Below, in pieces: positions 27,141-36,501 of a stretch of 64,000 nucleotides of DNA; position 1 is the stretch's first letter; the number at the start of each line of letters is the position of its first letter. Origin of the DNA: Maribacter orientalis (GTDB lineage: Bacteria > Bacteroidota > Bacteroidia > Flavobacteriales > Flavobacteriaceae); NCBI RefSeq assembly GCF_900109345.1, contig NZ_FNZN01000001.1, positions 69,883 through 133,882 on the forward strand. The letters are read 5' to 3'. A model generated the notes under the pieces. It saw only the letters and a program-made list of their open reading frames with translations. It did no database searches and was not told the DNA's origin. The position numbers and the translations under genes are program-made.

Positions 27141-29786
27141 ATGAAATTAAGAAGAAGGATACCATTTTTATTTTTTGTTTTACTTTTTATCCAACTACAA
27201 GTAGTTGCCCAGATTACGGTTACTGGGAAAGTTATTGAAGAAGGGAATAACGAGCCACTGATGGGGGCACAAATCGTACTGGATAATGGAAGTGGGGCTA
27301 TAACCGACAGGAATGGCAACTTTTTATTTAATTTAAAGGCCGGCAACTATGCTGGTACAGTTAATTATTTGGGCTATGAAAAAAAAACGATTACCATTAA
27401 TACCCAAAATCCTGAACTAGGCGCTATCCCGCTCCAATTGAGCAATACGACTTTAGATGAGGTCATTGTAAGTGCCTCTCCAAAAAGTTTTAAGGATGAA
27501 TTCAAGGGAAGTAACTTCCTCATTACTCCAATCACACTTAAAAATAGTAACCCTCTGAGTACGGAAGAAATGCTCAGAACCGTTCCAGGGCTAAATATAG
27601 TCGGAGATATGGGGCTGTCCAACCGTCCCAACATTAGTATCCGGGGTTCATGGGGCAGGCGTTCCAAAAAAGTTTTGCTTATGGAAGATGGCACTCCGTC
27701 CGCACCGGCGCCGTATATTGCCCCAGGGGCCTACTACAATCCAGTAAGCGACCGTATTACAGCCATAGAAGTATATAAAGGAGCGGATATGCTCCGTTAT
27801 GGCCCGAACAACATGTATGGCGCCATCAACTATATTACCGCTTTGCCTCCTCAGAAGCCGGAGTTGAGAGTGAAGTTGATCGGAGGACAACGAAATTATA
27901 GAACAGGTTTGATTTCATATGGCGGCACCTGGAACAATCTTGGGGCATTGGTAGAAGGAGTATATAAGAAATTTGATGGGTTTACGGATAACTCATCGGT
28001 TGAAGTATTGAACTTGAACGCTAAAATATTTGCCAAACTCTCAGATAACCAATCGCTTTATTTTAAAGTTAGCGCTCAATCGGAAGACAATCAAGCCTCT
28101 TTAAGTTCGCAAACTCCTTTTACATTTGATACTGATCCTACCCAAAACCCTTTAGATGCAGACCAGTTTACCATGAGAAGGTATGGGTTGGATATAATCC
28201 ACAAATGGTTGCCCTCAAAAAGATTGAGCTTTACTTCAAAAGTATATGCAAGTGACTTTGAACGCGATTGGTGGCGACAGACCACGGCCAAAATCAAAGC
28301 CTCCGAAGTGCAAGATTATGTTGGCGATGCCATTTTTAACGACCGATACGGCTATTTGAACGGACGGACTTTTGGGGAGGAAGATTATGTTATTGTTGGT
28401 AGAGTTAACAATGGAAGGGAGAGCACTACCGACAGCCGTTGGACCTATACCGTATCCGGGGTCAAAGAAACCATGGACTACGAATGGAAAGCCTTTGAAA
28501 AAGGACAGCATTTGGAAGCTAGTTTTAATCTGCACCGCGAAACTTTTAAGGACCGTTTTCTGGTTGCAGACAGTAGCCGTTGGGCAAGAAGTGGTCGCGC
28601 CACTACTGATTTATGGTATCGACTTTGGTCTGCCAATGGGTTCATACGGAACGAATTCAATATTGGAAAATGGGGTATTACCCCAATTCTCCGCTTTGAG
28701 CATGTAGACATGTATCGCCAAGATTTGATTGCCGTAGCTCAAGATCCTAATATCAGTAGTACCGAAGAAGGTCGGGAACCAAACGTGTATACCCAATTCC
28801 TGCCGGGAATTACGTTGGATTATCAAACAAACTATGGTGAATTCTACGGTAGCATTTATGAAGGAATGATTGCACCCTCCAAAGTTTTTGGATTTTTGGT
28901 GGAACAAGACGGTATTGTCACCAATCCGCTTGCCGGGCAAAGTATCAATATTGACCCAGAATTAAGTTGGAACAGGGAAATTGGGTGGCGCGGAGATGTA
29001 TTCGATAATCGCGTCGATGGCCAATTCACCTACTTTAACAACACCAGCCGTAATTTCTATGCCGGCGGACGAAATGAAGTTTTTCAGGAATTGGGAAAAA
29101 TAAATGTTCAAGGTCTGGAAGTGGCTTTGGGTGTTGAATTATTGAACAAAAACCAACATCAGCTCAGACTTGTAGGAAATCTTAATCTCATGCGTTCCAA
29201 AGTATCGGCCGGTAAATTAGAGGATAAAGATCTCTTTTCGCAGGTCATCCACAGTTCGGCCACCCAAAATGAATATATCAATACCGTAAATGCCAATAGA
29301 AACGCTTATGAAATATATGTTTCGGACGGTTTAGGTGGTGAAACCCTGTTAACGGACCAAACCATTGAATCATCCACATTCCAAAATATCACTAAAAGTG
29401 TCATCCAATTTGGGAAGCAGGGACTAGTTGATGCAGAGGCTCCCTATACCCCTAGGAGAACAACAAATATTGGAATAAATTACGATTACAAAAAATTGTC
29501 GCTAGGAGTAAGCGGCAATTTTGTAAGTAGTCAATTTACTGAATTTCATAATTTCAGCAATGAATCTGCGGATGGTGCAATCGGAAAATTGCCAGGCTAC
29601 CGAACTTTTGATGCTTTTGTAAACTATGACTTTATTGTTGGTGATAATGTCCACATGAACGCTTTTATCAACGGTAAAAATATCACCAATGACATTTACA
29701 GGGCATCCCGTTTGAACCGTGCAACCTCTGGTATATTTGGTGGTGGTTTTCGTCAACTTATTTTTGGGGTTAACATAAGAATATAG
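27141..29786 (+). CDS. TonB-dependent outer-membrane receptor (FecA/HmuR-like) with CarboxypepD_reg domain
   Basis: Signal peptide to ...QLQVVAQ, carboxypeptidase-regulatory-like beta-sandwich at ~25-110 (VTGKVIEEGNNEPLMGAQIV, AITDRNGNFLF), plug domain from ~115 (STEEMLRTVPGLNI, NISIRGSWGRRSKKVLLMED, EVYKGADMLRYGPNNMYGAIN), then a 22-strand barrel to residue 881. The plug wording is that of siderophore/dicitrate receptors rather than SusC; no SusD partner follows. Imports a chelated metal or similar ligand. Beside the haloperoxidase, vanadate or iron chelates are speculative candidates. Confidence 0.88.
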   Translation: MKLRRRIPFLFFVLLFIQLQVVAQITVTGKVIEEGNNEPLMGAQIVLDNGSGAITDRNGNFLFNLKAGNYAGTVNYLGYEKKTITINTQNPELGAIPLQLSNTTLDEVIVSASPKSFKDEFKGSNFLITPITLKNSNPLSTEEMLRTVPGLNIVGDMGLSNRPNISIRGSWGRRSKKVLLMEDGTPSAPAPYIAPGAYYNPVSDRITAIEVYKGADMLRYGPNNMYGAINYITALPPQKPELRVKLIGGQRNYRTGLISYGGTWNNLGALVEGVYKKFDGFTDNSSVEVLNLNAKIFAKLSDNQSLYFKVSAQSEDNQASLSSQTPFTFDTDPTQNPLDADQFTMRRYGLDIIHKWLPSKRLSFTSKVYASDFERDWWRQTTAKIKASEVQDYVGDAIFNDRYGYLNGRTFGEEDYVIVGRVNNGRESTTDSRWTYTVSGVKETMDYEWKAFEKGQHLEASFNLHRETFKDRFLVADSSRWARSGRATTDLWYRLWSANGFIRNEFNIGKWGITPILRFEHVDMYRQDLIAVAQDPNISSTEEGREPNVYTQFLPGITLDYQTNYGEFYGSIYEGMIAPSKVFGFLVEQDGIVTNPLAGQSINIDPELSWNREIGWRGDVFDNRVDGQFTYFNNTSRNFYAGGRNEVFQELGKINVQGLEVALGVELLNKNQHQLRLVGNLNLMRSKVSAGKLEDKDLFSQVIHSSATQNEYINTVNANRNAYEIYVSDGLGGETLLTDQTIESSTFQNITKSVIQFGKQGLVDAEAPYTPRRTTNIGINYDYKKLSLGVSGNFVSSQFTEFHNFSNESADGAIGKLPGYRTFDAFVNYDFIVGDNVHMNAFINGKNITNDIYRASRLNRATSGIFGGGFRQLIFGVNIRI

Positions 29787-30120
29787 CCATAAAGCCTTGT
29801 CTAGAGAAGATATTATAACCTATTGAACCAAAAATTAAATTTTGGGCGTTGGTTCCAATTTAGAAATTTCCGACTTAGCGGATTTGACCATTTGTTTAAG
29901 TTGTTGTTTCTTTTGTCTAAATCTAGCCGTCTTTAGTTCAAATTTGATTCTTTTGATCAATCACTGGCAGTACTCCCTTCTTGTTGTAAGTGGTAGTTGA
30001 TAAATAGCATTGCCGCAGATATCGTCCAAATCACACAATGATCTACATTGGACGTTCTAAACCTAATAAAAAATGTAATTTTTTAATCATATCTAAGGCT
30101 TCTATTGTTTTCGTACCTAA
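29787..30120. other. gap with possible minus-strand gene remnant
   Basis: On the minus strand a frame ends at 29835 and reads as a charged helix (KFELKTARFRQKKQQLKQ, then MVKSAKSEISKLEPTPKI) but has no start before an upstream stop. A second frame just upstream reads DHCVIWTISAAMLFINY. Together they look like a frameshifted relic of a small membrane protein. No intact gene. Confidence 0.3.
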
Positions 30121-30363
30121 ATGGAATTTAATGAGGCCTTTTCAGCACAGGCCTTGGCTTGTATACGTGAACTAGGTTTGGCAGATGACGACCCTAGAAT
30201 CAATCTAAATGGAGGTGCTATTGCTATAGGGCACCCGTTGGGAATGTCCGGCACCAGAATCCTTCAATCGGCTACCAATGAGTTGATTCGTTCTGGTGGA
30301 AAATATGCCTTAGCTACTATGTGTGTGGGTTATGCGACAATTATTGAGAATGTTTATTATTAG
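30121..30363 (+). pseudogene. C-terminal fragment of a thiolase (acetyl-CoA acyltransferase)
   Basis: 80 codons after an in-frame stop at 30118. [39 protein letters not shown] and [10 protein letters not shown] are the C-terminal thiolase signatures, including the catalytic histidine of GHP and cysteine of MCVG. Intact thiolases read CIGVGQG at the end; here the VGQG codons are missing ([12 protein letters not shown]). About 310 N-terminal residues are absent, so it cannot function. It lies ~50 bp before repeat R3, consistent with a deletion junction. Confidence 0.85.
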
Positions 30364-30415
30364 TGGTTTTAAAATAGTTAATTGGAATTTTAGGTGTTAG
30401 GATTAATTCGATTTG

Positions 30416-30621
30416 AATCGATTTGTCCTGTTTTGGTATAACCTTTCTATCTTTAAGGTACGAAGGCGTCAGAACGCCTTGCTAATAGACCTTTTCGGTC
30501 ACCTATTTTGAAAAATTTATTGTAATATATTGGTTATTAATAGGATAGTGCAGGGATTTCTAACGCTGCCACCCCGACAAAAATCATGTAAATCTTATGA
30601 TTTATTTGGTTTTTTTATTTT
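30416..30621 (+). repeat. structured intergenic repeat, copy R3
   Basis: Third copy. TTTAAGGTACGAAGGCGT leads into hairpin GGCGT-CAGA-ACGCC, then hairpin GACC-TTTTC-GGTC, the conserved CTATTTTGAAAAATT and TATTGGTTATTAAT (very similar to R1), tRNA-like CAGGGATTTCTAACGCTGCC with ACCCCGAC (30551-30578), and a hairpin AAATCAT...ATGATTT followed by a long T tract (30582-30621). See R1 and R2. Confidence 0.62.
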
Positions 30622-30910
30622 TTGGTATTATTGAGCAGAACTACCTATATAATGTAAAAGGTGCGTTATTTAGAGAACACCTTCAAATTTTCAGTTTATA
30701 AAAATAAAAAAGTGTTTTACAGTGATTAGACTTTATGAAAGCGGAATTAATTATGGTTGAAAATGAGAGTGACAGTACAATTAATCCTCCTCTATACGTA
30801 GACATTACGAAATAGTTAAATAGTAGTTTATCAATAATTTACAGTAAATTTAAACGAACTTCAGTGATTATTTCTTTCCATCATTGGCGATTTTTAATGA
30901 ATAGAACGAT
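30622..30910. other. intergenic region upstream of the GH3 gene
   Basis: 289 bp, AT-rich, no coding frame; must contain the GH3 gene promoter. Nothing further recognised. Confidence 0.4.
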
Positions 30911-33184
30911 ATGAAAAAATTTTTAGTAATTGGATTTGGTTTATTGGCATTCTGTCAAAGTAATTATGCACAGGTAAACCTTGATAATCGTATTGAAGAG
31001 AAAATTGATTCCCTAATGGCCAAAATGACCTTAGAAGAAAAAGTTGGGCAAATGAATCAATATAACGGTTTTTGGAATGTTACTGGGCCAATACCGGAAG
31101 ATGGTGATGCCTCAAATAAATACGAGCATCTTAAAAATGGTTGGGTAGGATCAATGTTAAATGTTACGGGTGCAGACGAAGTTCGTAAAGTACAAAAGAT
31201 AGTGGTTGAAGAATCACGTTTAGGTATTCCATTAATAATAGGTTTTGATGTCATTCATGGTTATAAAACTCAGAGTCCTATACCCTTGGCAGAATCTGCT
31301 AGTTGGGATATGGAAGCCATAAAAGCTTCGGCCGCAATGGCAGCTGATGAAGCTGCTGCGAGTGGTATCAACTGGACCTTTGCTCCAATGGTAGATATTT
31401 CAAGAGACCCTCGTTGGGGAAGGGTAATGGAAGGAGCTGGTGAAGACCCTTATTTAGGTAGTCAAATAGCTAAGGCACGTATTACGGGGTTTCAAGGTGA
31501 AGATCTTTCTGCAGTAAATACTATTGCAGCTACAGCTAAACATTTTGCAGGTTATGGCTTTTCTGAAGCCGGTAGAGATTACAATACAGTAGATGTTGGT
31601 ACCTCAACATTGTATAATATTATTTTTCCGCCGTTCATGGCTGCGATAGAAGCAGATGTAAAGACCTTTATGAATTCGTTCAACGTACTAAATGGAATAC
31701 CCGCTACTGGAAATGCGTATTTACAACGAGATATTTTAAAAGGGGAATGGGGCTACCAAGGTTTTGTGGTTTCAGATTGGGGATCGATGGCAGAAATGAT
31801 AGCTCATGGTTATTCTAAAGATGGAAAGGCAGCTGCTGAAAGCGCTGCAAATGCTGGTAGTGATATGGATATGGAATCCTATTTATATGTAAAACATTTG
31901 AAAAATTTAGTGGATGAAGGAAAAGTATCGTTGGATAAGATTGAAGATGCGGTTCGAAGAATTTTAAGGGTGAAATATGAATTAGGGCTTTTTGATGACC
32001 CTTATAAATATTGCAATGAAGAGCGAGAGAAATCTGTGATAGGAAGTGATAAAAATATGGAAATCGCTCTTGATATGGCCGAAAAATCTATAGTGCTTTT
32101 GAAAAACGAAAATCAATTATTGCCTTTAAAAAAAGAAGGAATGAAAATAGCGGTAATTGGTCCGTTAGCAGATGATAAGAACAGTCCGTTAGGAGGTTGG
32201 AGACTTGCAGCCGAAGATAATTCTGCAGTGTCGGTAATTGAAGGTTTAAAGAAATACAAAGGAAATAAGGTTTATCACGAAAAAGGAGTGGAGTTAATAA
32301 AAGGAACAGAAGCCTTTGTCTTTGAACTTGATATTAATACCACTGATAGAACTGGTATTTCTGAAGCTGTAGAAGTTGCTAAGAATAAGGATGTGGTAAT
32401 CATGGTTCTAGGCGAGCATGGTTTTCAATCTGGGGAAGGTAGAAGTAGGGCGAGTTTAGATTTGCCTGGGCTACAACAAGAATTACTGGAAGCCGTATAT
32501 GCCGTAAATAAAAACATAGTTTTAGTTTTAATGAACGGAAGACCCTTAACTATTAATTGGGCCGATGAGAATATACCTACTATCGTAGAAGCTTGGCAGT
32601 TAGGTTCTAAGAGCGGAGATGCCATCGCTAAAGTACTATATGGTGATTACAACCCAAGTGGAAAATTACCCATGACATTCCCTAGAAATGTTGGTCAAGT
32701 GCCATTATATTATAATTATTTAAGTACGGGAAGACCTAAGTATCCAGGTGATGATCTTGTATTTTGGACACATTATACCGATGAGGTCAATACACCTTTG
32801 TATGAATTTGGTTATGGTTTGAGCTATACTGAATTTAAGTACGATAATCTAAAGTTGAGTGCAAATTCACTCAACAAAACAGGGGAGTTAAGTGTACGTA
32901 TAGATTTAACGAATACAGGCAAATATGAAGGTAAAGAAGTAGTGCAATTATACATTCAAGATCTGTTTGCAAGCAGAGCTAGGCCAGTAAAAGAGTTGAA
33001 AAATTTTAAAATGATTACTTTGAAACCAGGGGAAACCAAAGAAGTAAGTTTTACTATTAATAGTAAGTCATTGGAGTTTTATACTGCAAACAATACCTGG
33101 GAATCTGAAATAGGTGATTTTAAAGTATTTATTGGCGGAAGTTCTAACACCATTTTAGAATCAAAATTTACACTAAAAGACTAA
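30911..33184 (+). CDS. bglX: periplasmic beta-glucosidase, GH3 family
   Basis: Signal peptide (MKKFLVIGFGLLAFCQSNYA), GH3 N-terminal TIM barrel (MTLEEKVGQMNQ, PLIIGFDVIHGYKT, WGRVMEGAGEDPYLG, ATAKHFAGYGF) with nucleophile D289 in GFVVSDWGSM, GH3 C-terminal sandwich (VIGPLADDKNSPLGGW, VLGEHGFQSGEGRSR holding the acid/base glutamate), and a fibronectin-III-like domain from ~residue 650 (EVVQLYIQDLFASRARPVKE). 757 aa is full length. Hydrolyses beta-linked gluco-oligosaccharides in the periplasm. Stand-alone gene after R3. Confidence 0.93.
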   Translation: MKKFLVIGFGLLAFCQSNYAQVNLDNRIEEKIDSLMAKMTLEEKVGQMNQYNGFWNVTGPIPEDGDASNKYEHLKNGWVGSMLNVTGADEVRKVQKIVVEESRLGIPLIIGFDVIHGYKTQSPIPLAESASWDMEAIKASAAMAADEAAASGINWTFAPMVDISRDPRWGRVMEGAGEDPYLGSQIAKARITGFQGEDLSAVNTIAATAKHFAGYGFSEAGRDYNTVDVGTSTLYNIIFPPFMAAIEADVKTFMNSFNVLNGIPATGNAYLQRDILKGEWGYQGFVVSDWGSMAEMIAHGYSKDGKAAAESAANAGSDMDMESYLYVKHLKNLVDEGKVSLDKIEDAVRRILRVKYELGLFDDPYKYCNEEREKSVIGSDKNMEIALDMAEKSIVLLKNENQLLPLKKEGMKIAVIGPLADDKNSPLGGWRLAAEDNSAVSVIEGLKKYKGNKVYHEKGVELIKGTEAFVFELDINTTDRTGISEAVEVAKNKDVVIMVLGEHGFQSGEGRSRASLDLPGLQQELLEAVYAVNKNIVLVLMNGRPLTINWADENIPTIVEAWQLGSKSGDAIAKVLYGDYNPSGKLPMTFPRNVGQVPLYYNYLSTGRPKYPGDDLVFWTHYTDEVNTPLYEFGYGLSYTEFKYDNLKLSANSLNKTGELSVRIDLTNTGKYEGKEVVQLYIQDLFASRARPVKELKNFKMITLKPGETKEVSFTINSKSLEFYTANNTWESEIGDFKVFIGGSSNTILESKFTLKD

Positions 33185-33380
33185 TTAAATTAGGACAAAT
33201 TCTAAATATGTATAATTGATATTTAAATTTTGCGATATATCATTTCAACAAATACTATTGGTACTTATGATTGAAAACGATATTACGGAATTGTAAAATG
33301 TTGAAATAACGGATTTAAGATAACGATACAGATTCATAAAGGTCTAAGATGGATATTTATTAATTTTAAGATGAAGTACA

Positions 33381-33782
33381 TTAACGCAAAATACCACCGG
33401 TATAGTTAAAAATTCTGGTTTTATAATCGTTAAATTCGGTATAGAATTTCTCAAAACGATTCTTCAAAGTCCTATGGTTCTCCAAATAGAATGTATCACA
33501 AGAAATATCCTGACATTCCAAAATACCCTTTAGCTCAACCCCATATTCATTGATTTCTTTTTTGAAATTCTTTAACTCCCTCGTTTTTGTTTTCATCTCG
33601 TGTAAATAGTTTTGTAAACGTTCAAAAAGATTGGGTACCTTATCCTTAAAAGCTTTGGAATTTAGTAATCTATTTATGAACTGTAAATCATTTTCCATAT
33701 AGCCAAGCATTGATATCCAAAGTAGTGTATCATTATGGAGTTCTGTCAAAATCTCTTGATCACTATTTTTTAAATTCGCCAT
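33381..33782 (-). CDS. small helical protein, paralogous family member A
   Basis: 133 aa, predicted all-alpha, no signal peptide. One of four relatives in the window (with 33997, 35440 and 62217). Family pattern: an N-terminal tryptophan helix (LLWISMLGYMENDLQFINRLL), a charged coiled-coil middle (TRELKNFKKEINEYG), then F-Y-LENH-RTL and a last helix ending in K-x-RIF (FEKFYTEFNDYKTRIFNY). Function unknown. It is preceded by an FNR-like box at 33840-33851 and a TAGCTTTC -7 element, giving a predicted 22-nt leader. Cytoplasmic. Confidence 0.75.
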   Translation of the reverse strand: MANLKNSDQEILTELHNDTLLWISMLGYMENDLQFINRLLNSKAFKDKVPNLFERLQNYLHEMKTKTRELKNFKKEINEYGVELKGILECQDISCDTFYLENHRTLKNRFEKFYTEFNDYKTRIFNYTGGILR

Positions 33783-33814
33783 TTTATCTAAATTTTAATA
33801 TCCTACCTGAAAGC

Positions 33815-33851
33815 TAGTTTAGCGAGAGCGACTTACAAATGATTTTAATCA
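33815..33851 (-). promoter_or_regulatory. FNR-like box and -7 element for helical protein A
   Basis: TGATTTTAATCA at 33840-33851 (TGAT-N4-ATCA), centre 33845.5. On the minus strand the -7 element TAGCTTTC starts at 33816, exactly 29.5 bp from the box centre, placing the box at about -41.5. Confidence 0.7.
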
Positions 33852-33927
33852 GTATTGTCATTCATCTCTACTGTTTGGTTTGCTCTTTTCACTAATAATG
33901 GTATTCATTATTTTAAGTATTTACCCA

Positions 33928-33970
33928 TGATGTAAATCATTTTATTCTTTGCCCAGCATACCTACTTTTA
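33928..33970 (+). promoter_or_regulatory. FNR-like box and -7 element for helical protein B
   Basis: TGATGTAAATCA at 33928-33939, centre 33933.5; TACTTTTA begins at 33963, 29.5 bp away. The surrounding CATACCTACTTTTA closely matches CATACCTCTAGTTTTA in front of atpD at the same spacing. Confidence 0.72.
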
Positions 33971-33996
33971 GATTTCAAATGTAAATTATAGTGCAA

Positions 33997-34446
33997 ATGA
34001 GCGACTTTAGATATAGGCCAAAAGGCAAATACATTTACGATGCAGATTGGCAGGGAATTTACATATTAACAGAACATTGGAAGAACGATCTTGAATTTTA
34101 TAGAGACGATTTAAGATTCTTACAACATCTTATTGACAAATATTTTATTTGGATGACCCAAAAGGAAAATTTGGATGAAGTAAGGGACATTGAAACAGAT
34201 TTGATAGAGATTGATCGCAAATGTTATCAGTTACTGAAAAAAACCAACAAACACCTTACTAATCTTGCCGATTTAATTGATGACCCATTTAAATACGATT
34301 CACATAAATTTAGAACCGAGCATGAAGAATTGGAGGATAGTATTGCCGATTTCGTAAAATCATTCAGATCTAACCGCAAAAAGGTGTTCGCAATAACCGA
34401 ACATGTAATGGACAGTGAAAAGTTGAACCGTTTGTTAAAAGCCTAA
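33997..34446 (+). CDS. small helical protein, paralogous family member B
   Basis: 149 aa from the ATG at 33997; a GTG two codons upstream is the alternative. Same pattern as its paralogues: TEHWKNDLEFYRDDLRFLQHLI, then a coiled coil (LLKKTNKHLTNLADLIDD), KYDSHKFRTEHEEL and a final basic helix (FVKSFRSNRKKVFAITEHVM). Divergent from member A, with an FNR-like box on each side of the divergence. Followed after 11 bp by the 74-aa gene. Histidine-rich positions in the third helix could bind metal, but this is conjecture. Confidence 0.75.
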   Translation: MSDFRYRPKGKYIYDADWQGIYILTEHWKNDLEFYRDDLRFLQHLIDKYFIWMTQKENLDEVRDIETDLIEIDRKCYQLLKKTNKHLTNLADLIDDPFKYDSHKFRTEHEELEDSIADFVKSFRSNRKKVFAITEHVMDSEKLNRLLKA

Positions 34447-34457
34447 AAGAAAAAAAT

Positions 34458-34682
34458 ATGCCACAGATTATGGATGAACTTTCGAAGATATTTACGGAAA
34501 TTACAGAATTGACCTATGAAATTGAAAAGGAATATCCGGAAATTTATAAGTTTTTGGAAGAGGATCCTATAACCATTCCCAATATGGCCCATCCAAATAC
34601 CGATGAAAAAGTGATGCAAGCCTACCTAGATGATTTAAAGCAGTTGGTAAGACGGTATAAAGAAACCCATGAGAGCAATTGA
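34458..34682 (+). CDS. 74-aa acidic helical protein of unknown function
   Basis: Acidic, all-helical, with LTYEIEKEYPEIYKFLEEDP followed by ITIPNMAHPNTDEKV and a C-terminal helix LDDLKQLVRRYKETHES. The EYPExYKFLxEDPxTIP wording recurs, as I recall, in short hypothetical proteins of Bacteroidetes, but no function is attached. Eleven bp after member B of the helical family, so one operon under the same FNR-like box. Confidence 0.65.
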   Translation: MPQIMDELSKIFTEITELTYEIEKEYPEIYKFLEEDPITIPNMAHPNTDEKVMQAYLDDLKQLVRRYKETHESN

Positions 34683-34863
34683 TTTTTCTATCATGAATGC
34701 TTTGATCTTATTTATAGATTTATGTAGAAAAAGGGCCGCCTTTTCACTGAATAAAATAAGAAAGCATATAGTGTTTAAAACTAATTTTATGATAATAAAA
34801 AATTTCACCTCACATGAAAGTCCTCAAGAGGCTATTGAAGATGCAAATAAAGGGATTTAAGAA

Positions 34864-35010
34864 ATGAAGAAAGATAAGTATGGGGTCAAGCAAATAACCC
34901 AGTCAGAATCTTCATACTTTAATACCATTCTAGAATCTAAGGAATTTCATTTTACGCGAACAATTCTCTTAGAGAAAGAGTATGTTCTTTCGACATTAAA
35001 AGTAAAATGA
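34864..35010 (+). CDS. possible 48-aa peptide
   Basis: Frame beginning MKKDKYGVKQITQSESS and ending STLKVK. It is positioned after the 74-aa gene and stops 7 bp before the convergent gene. No family recognised and no paralogue in the window; may be a chance frame. Confidence 0.25.
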   Translation: MKKDKYGVKQITQSESSYFNTILESKEFHFTRTILLEKEYVLSTLKVK

Positions 35011-35017
35011 GACGTTT

Positions 35018-35440
35018 TCAAATTTCGTCAGGTTTTTTATGCTTTCTCATAACTGTTATTGCATAATCAAAAATTTCAGATTTCAGCTTCCTATAATCTT
35101 CTGAAGTCTTTTGAACCAATACATTTATATCATCATGCTCTATATAAAAACTAGAGTCTCCGAAATGATCTATAGAATCCATTATGCCACCTATACTTGC
35201 TTCATGCCCATCAATTTGAACTTTTAGATTATTTTTCGCAAATTTTATTTCGTCTAACTGTTTAAGGTATTTATGATAACGCTCATAAAGTTCTGCGGTA
35301 TCTGGCTCAAAATGGTAAGAGTGTAATAGATGTTCCAAAAAGATAATTTCCTCTTCCATGAAAAGTATAATAGATTTCCATTCAAGACTTTGTTCATGAA
35401 GGCGATCCATCATCATTTGGTGATTAGTTTTTTTTTTCAT
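35018..35440 (-). CDS. small helical protein, paralogous family member C
   Basis: 140 aa from the ATG at 35440 (MKKKTNHQMMMDRL). Other starts at 35446 (ATG) and 35473 (TTG) exist, but the predicted transcription start near 35455 excludes the TTG. Pattern: SLEWKSIILFMEEEIIFLEHLL, coiled-coil middle (LKQLDEIKFAKNNLKVQ), GHEASIGGIMD, SSFYIEHDDI and a final helix KLKSEIFDYAITVMRKH. Closest in spacing to the other three members. FNR-like box upstream. Function unknown. Confidence 0.72.
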   Translation of the reverse strand: MKKKTNHQMMMDRLHEQSLEWKSIILFMEEEIIFLEHLLHSYHFEPDTAELYERYHKYLKQLDEIKFAKNNLKVQIDGHEASIGGIMDSIDHFGDSSFYIEHDDINVLVQKTSEDYRKLKSEIFDYAITVMRKHKKPDEI

Positions 35441-35460
35441 AATCATATTGTTAGCACTCT

Positions 35461-35502
35461 TAAAATAGGGCAATTTTGGAATTTCGAAAATGATTTACAT
35501 CA
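35461..35502 (-). promoter_or_regulatory. FNR-like box and -7 element for helical protein C
   Basis: TGATTTACATCA at 35491-35502, centre 35496.5; minus-strand TATTTTA starts at 35467, again 29.5 bp away. Predicted transcript start about 35455. Confidence 0.65.
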
Positions 35503-35588
35503 GAATATCATTTGATTATTCCAGAAAAGCTGTTGGCTTATTATATTTAGAAATGTTCAAATATGTTATGCTTGATTAATCAAAAATT

Positions 35589-36488
35589 TCAACTTTTCAT
35601 CCTGACATCCATCAAAGGAAACTTAAGTAACTGAAGGGTTGAAGAAGCGATGCTTACCTTTCCTTTGGTCTCCAGAATCGATTTCTCGATATTTTCGAAA
35701 AGTTCATGTTTTGTAACCCTCCTCCGTTTATAATCCGTGATATATCGCAGGTTGAGTTCAATCCAATTGTCGGTTAGTTTTATTGCTATTGTTGGATCCA
35801 ATGTCGCATCTTCGATATAGTACCGTTTTACCATTTCTTTCCATGTTTCCTTGGAATTTTCAATGTAATCTGATAAATGATCTATCGCAACATGGAGAAT
35901 TATTTTCTTTGCCAGTTCAACATCCGATTCATAAGTTATTGGAATGTTTAGTTCATCCCAAACAAAAGGAAAATCCATTGAATAGTTTTTGATGGGGCCC
36001 TTGAACACGAAGGCATTACTGATTTTGACGATTCTACCGGAATAATTATCGCTGCTTACCCATTCGCCCATTTCCATAATCGTGGTGTACATACTGTTTA
36101 TGTCGATCACATCTCCTTTTATACCATTAATTTCGATACGATCTCCAGGCTTGTAAACCCTTAAAGCAAAAATATAGAAAGATCCAGCGACACTTAAGAT
36201 AAGCTCTTGCAATGTAAACGCGATACCAGCGGTAAAAAGCCCTATGATGACCGTGTAGTCTTTCAAATTGTCTAGCGTAAATGATAAAAGAATAATAAGG
36301 ACAATCAAAAAAATACCGACCATTTCTATCATTTTTTGAATCTTGTATCGATAGGCTATATCAGCTATTCTCCGTTTTACCAGTTTTCGAAGAAACATGA
36401 TTAAAATTCCAATGATGACAATCCACAGGGTTGTCCTCATGATTTTGATTATCGTTGGATCTTTTAATAAATCTGTTAGTGTTTGCAT
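35589..36488 (-). CDS. MscS-family mechanosensitive channel
   Basis: 299 aa. Two to three transmembrane helices, then the pore-lining helix and the MscS beta domain (TVIIGLFTAGIAFTLQELIL, VAGSFYIFAL, YKPGDRIEINGIKGDVIDIN, and the conserved N in VKISNAFVFKGPIKNYS). It opens under membrane tension to release solutes during hypo-osmotic shock. Starts 13 bp downstream of the degraded universal-stress gene and is probably transcribed with it from the FNR-like promoter at 36944-36985. Confidence 0.88.
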   Translation of the reverse strand: MQTLTDLLKDPTIIKIMRTTLWIVIIGILIMFLRKLVKRRIADIAYRYKIQKMIEMVGIFLIVLIILLSFTLDNLKDYTVIIGLFTAGIAFTLQELILSVAGSFYIFALRVYKPGDRIEINGIKGDVIDINSMYTTIMEMGEWVSSDNYSGRIVKISNAFVFKGPIKNYSMDFPFVWDELNIPITYESDVELAKKIILHVAIDHLSDYIENSKETWKEMVKRYYIEDATLDPTIAIKLTDNWIELNLRYITDYKRRRVTKHELFENIEKSILETKGKVSIASSTLQLLKFPLMDVRMKS

Positions 36489-36501
36489 ATTATGTTGGTT
36501 A

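Noticed and set aside
34669-34860. 63-codon frame overlapping the end of the 74-aa gene
   Set aside because: Overlaps a better gene in another frame and its sequence lacks coding character; a shorter start at 34789 is also unconvincing.
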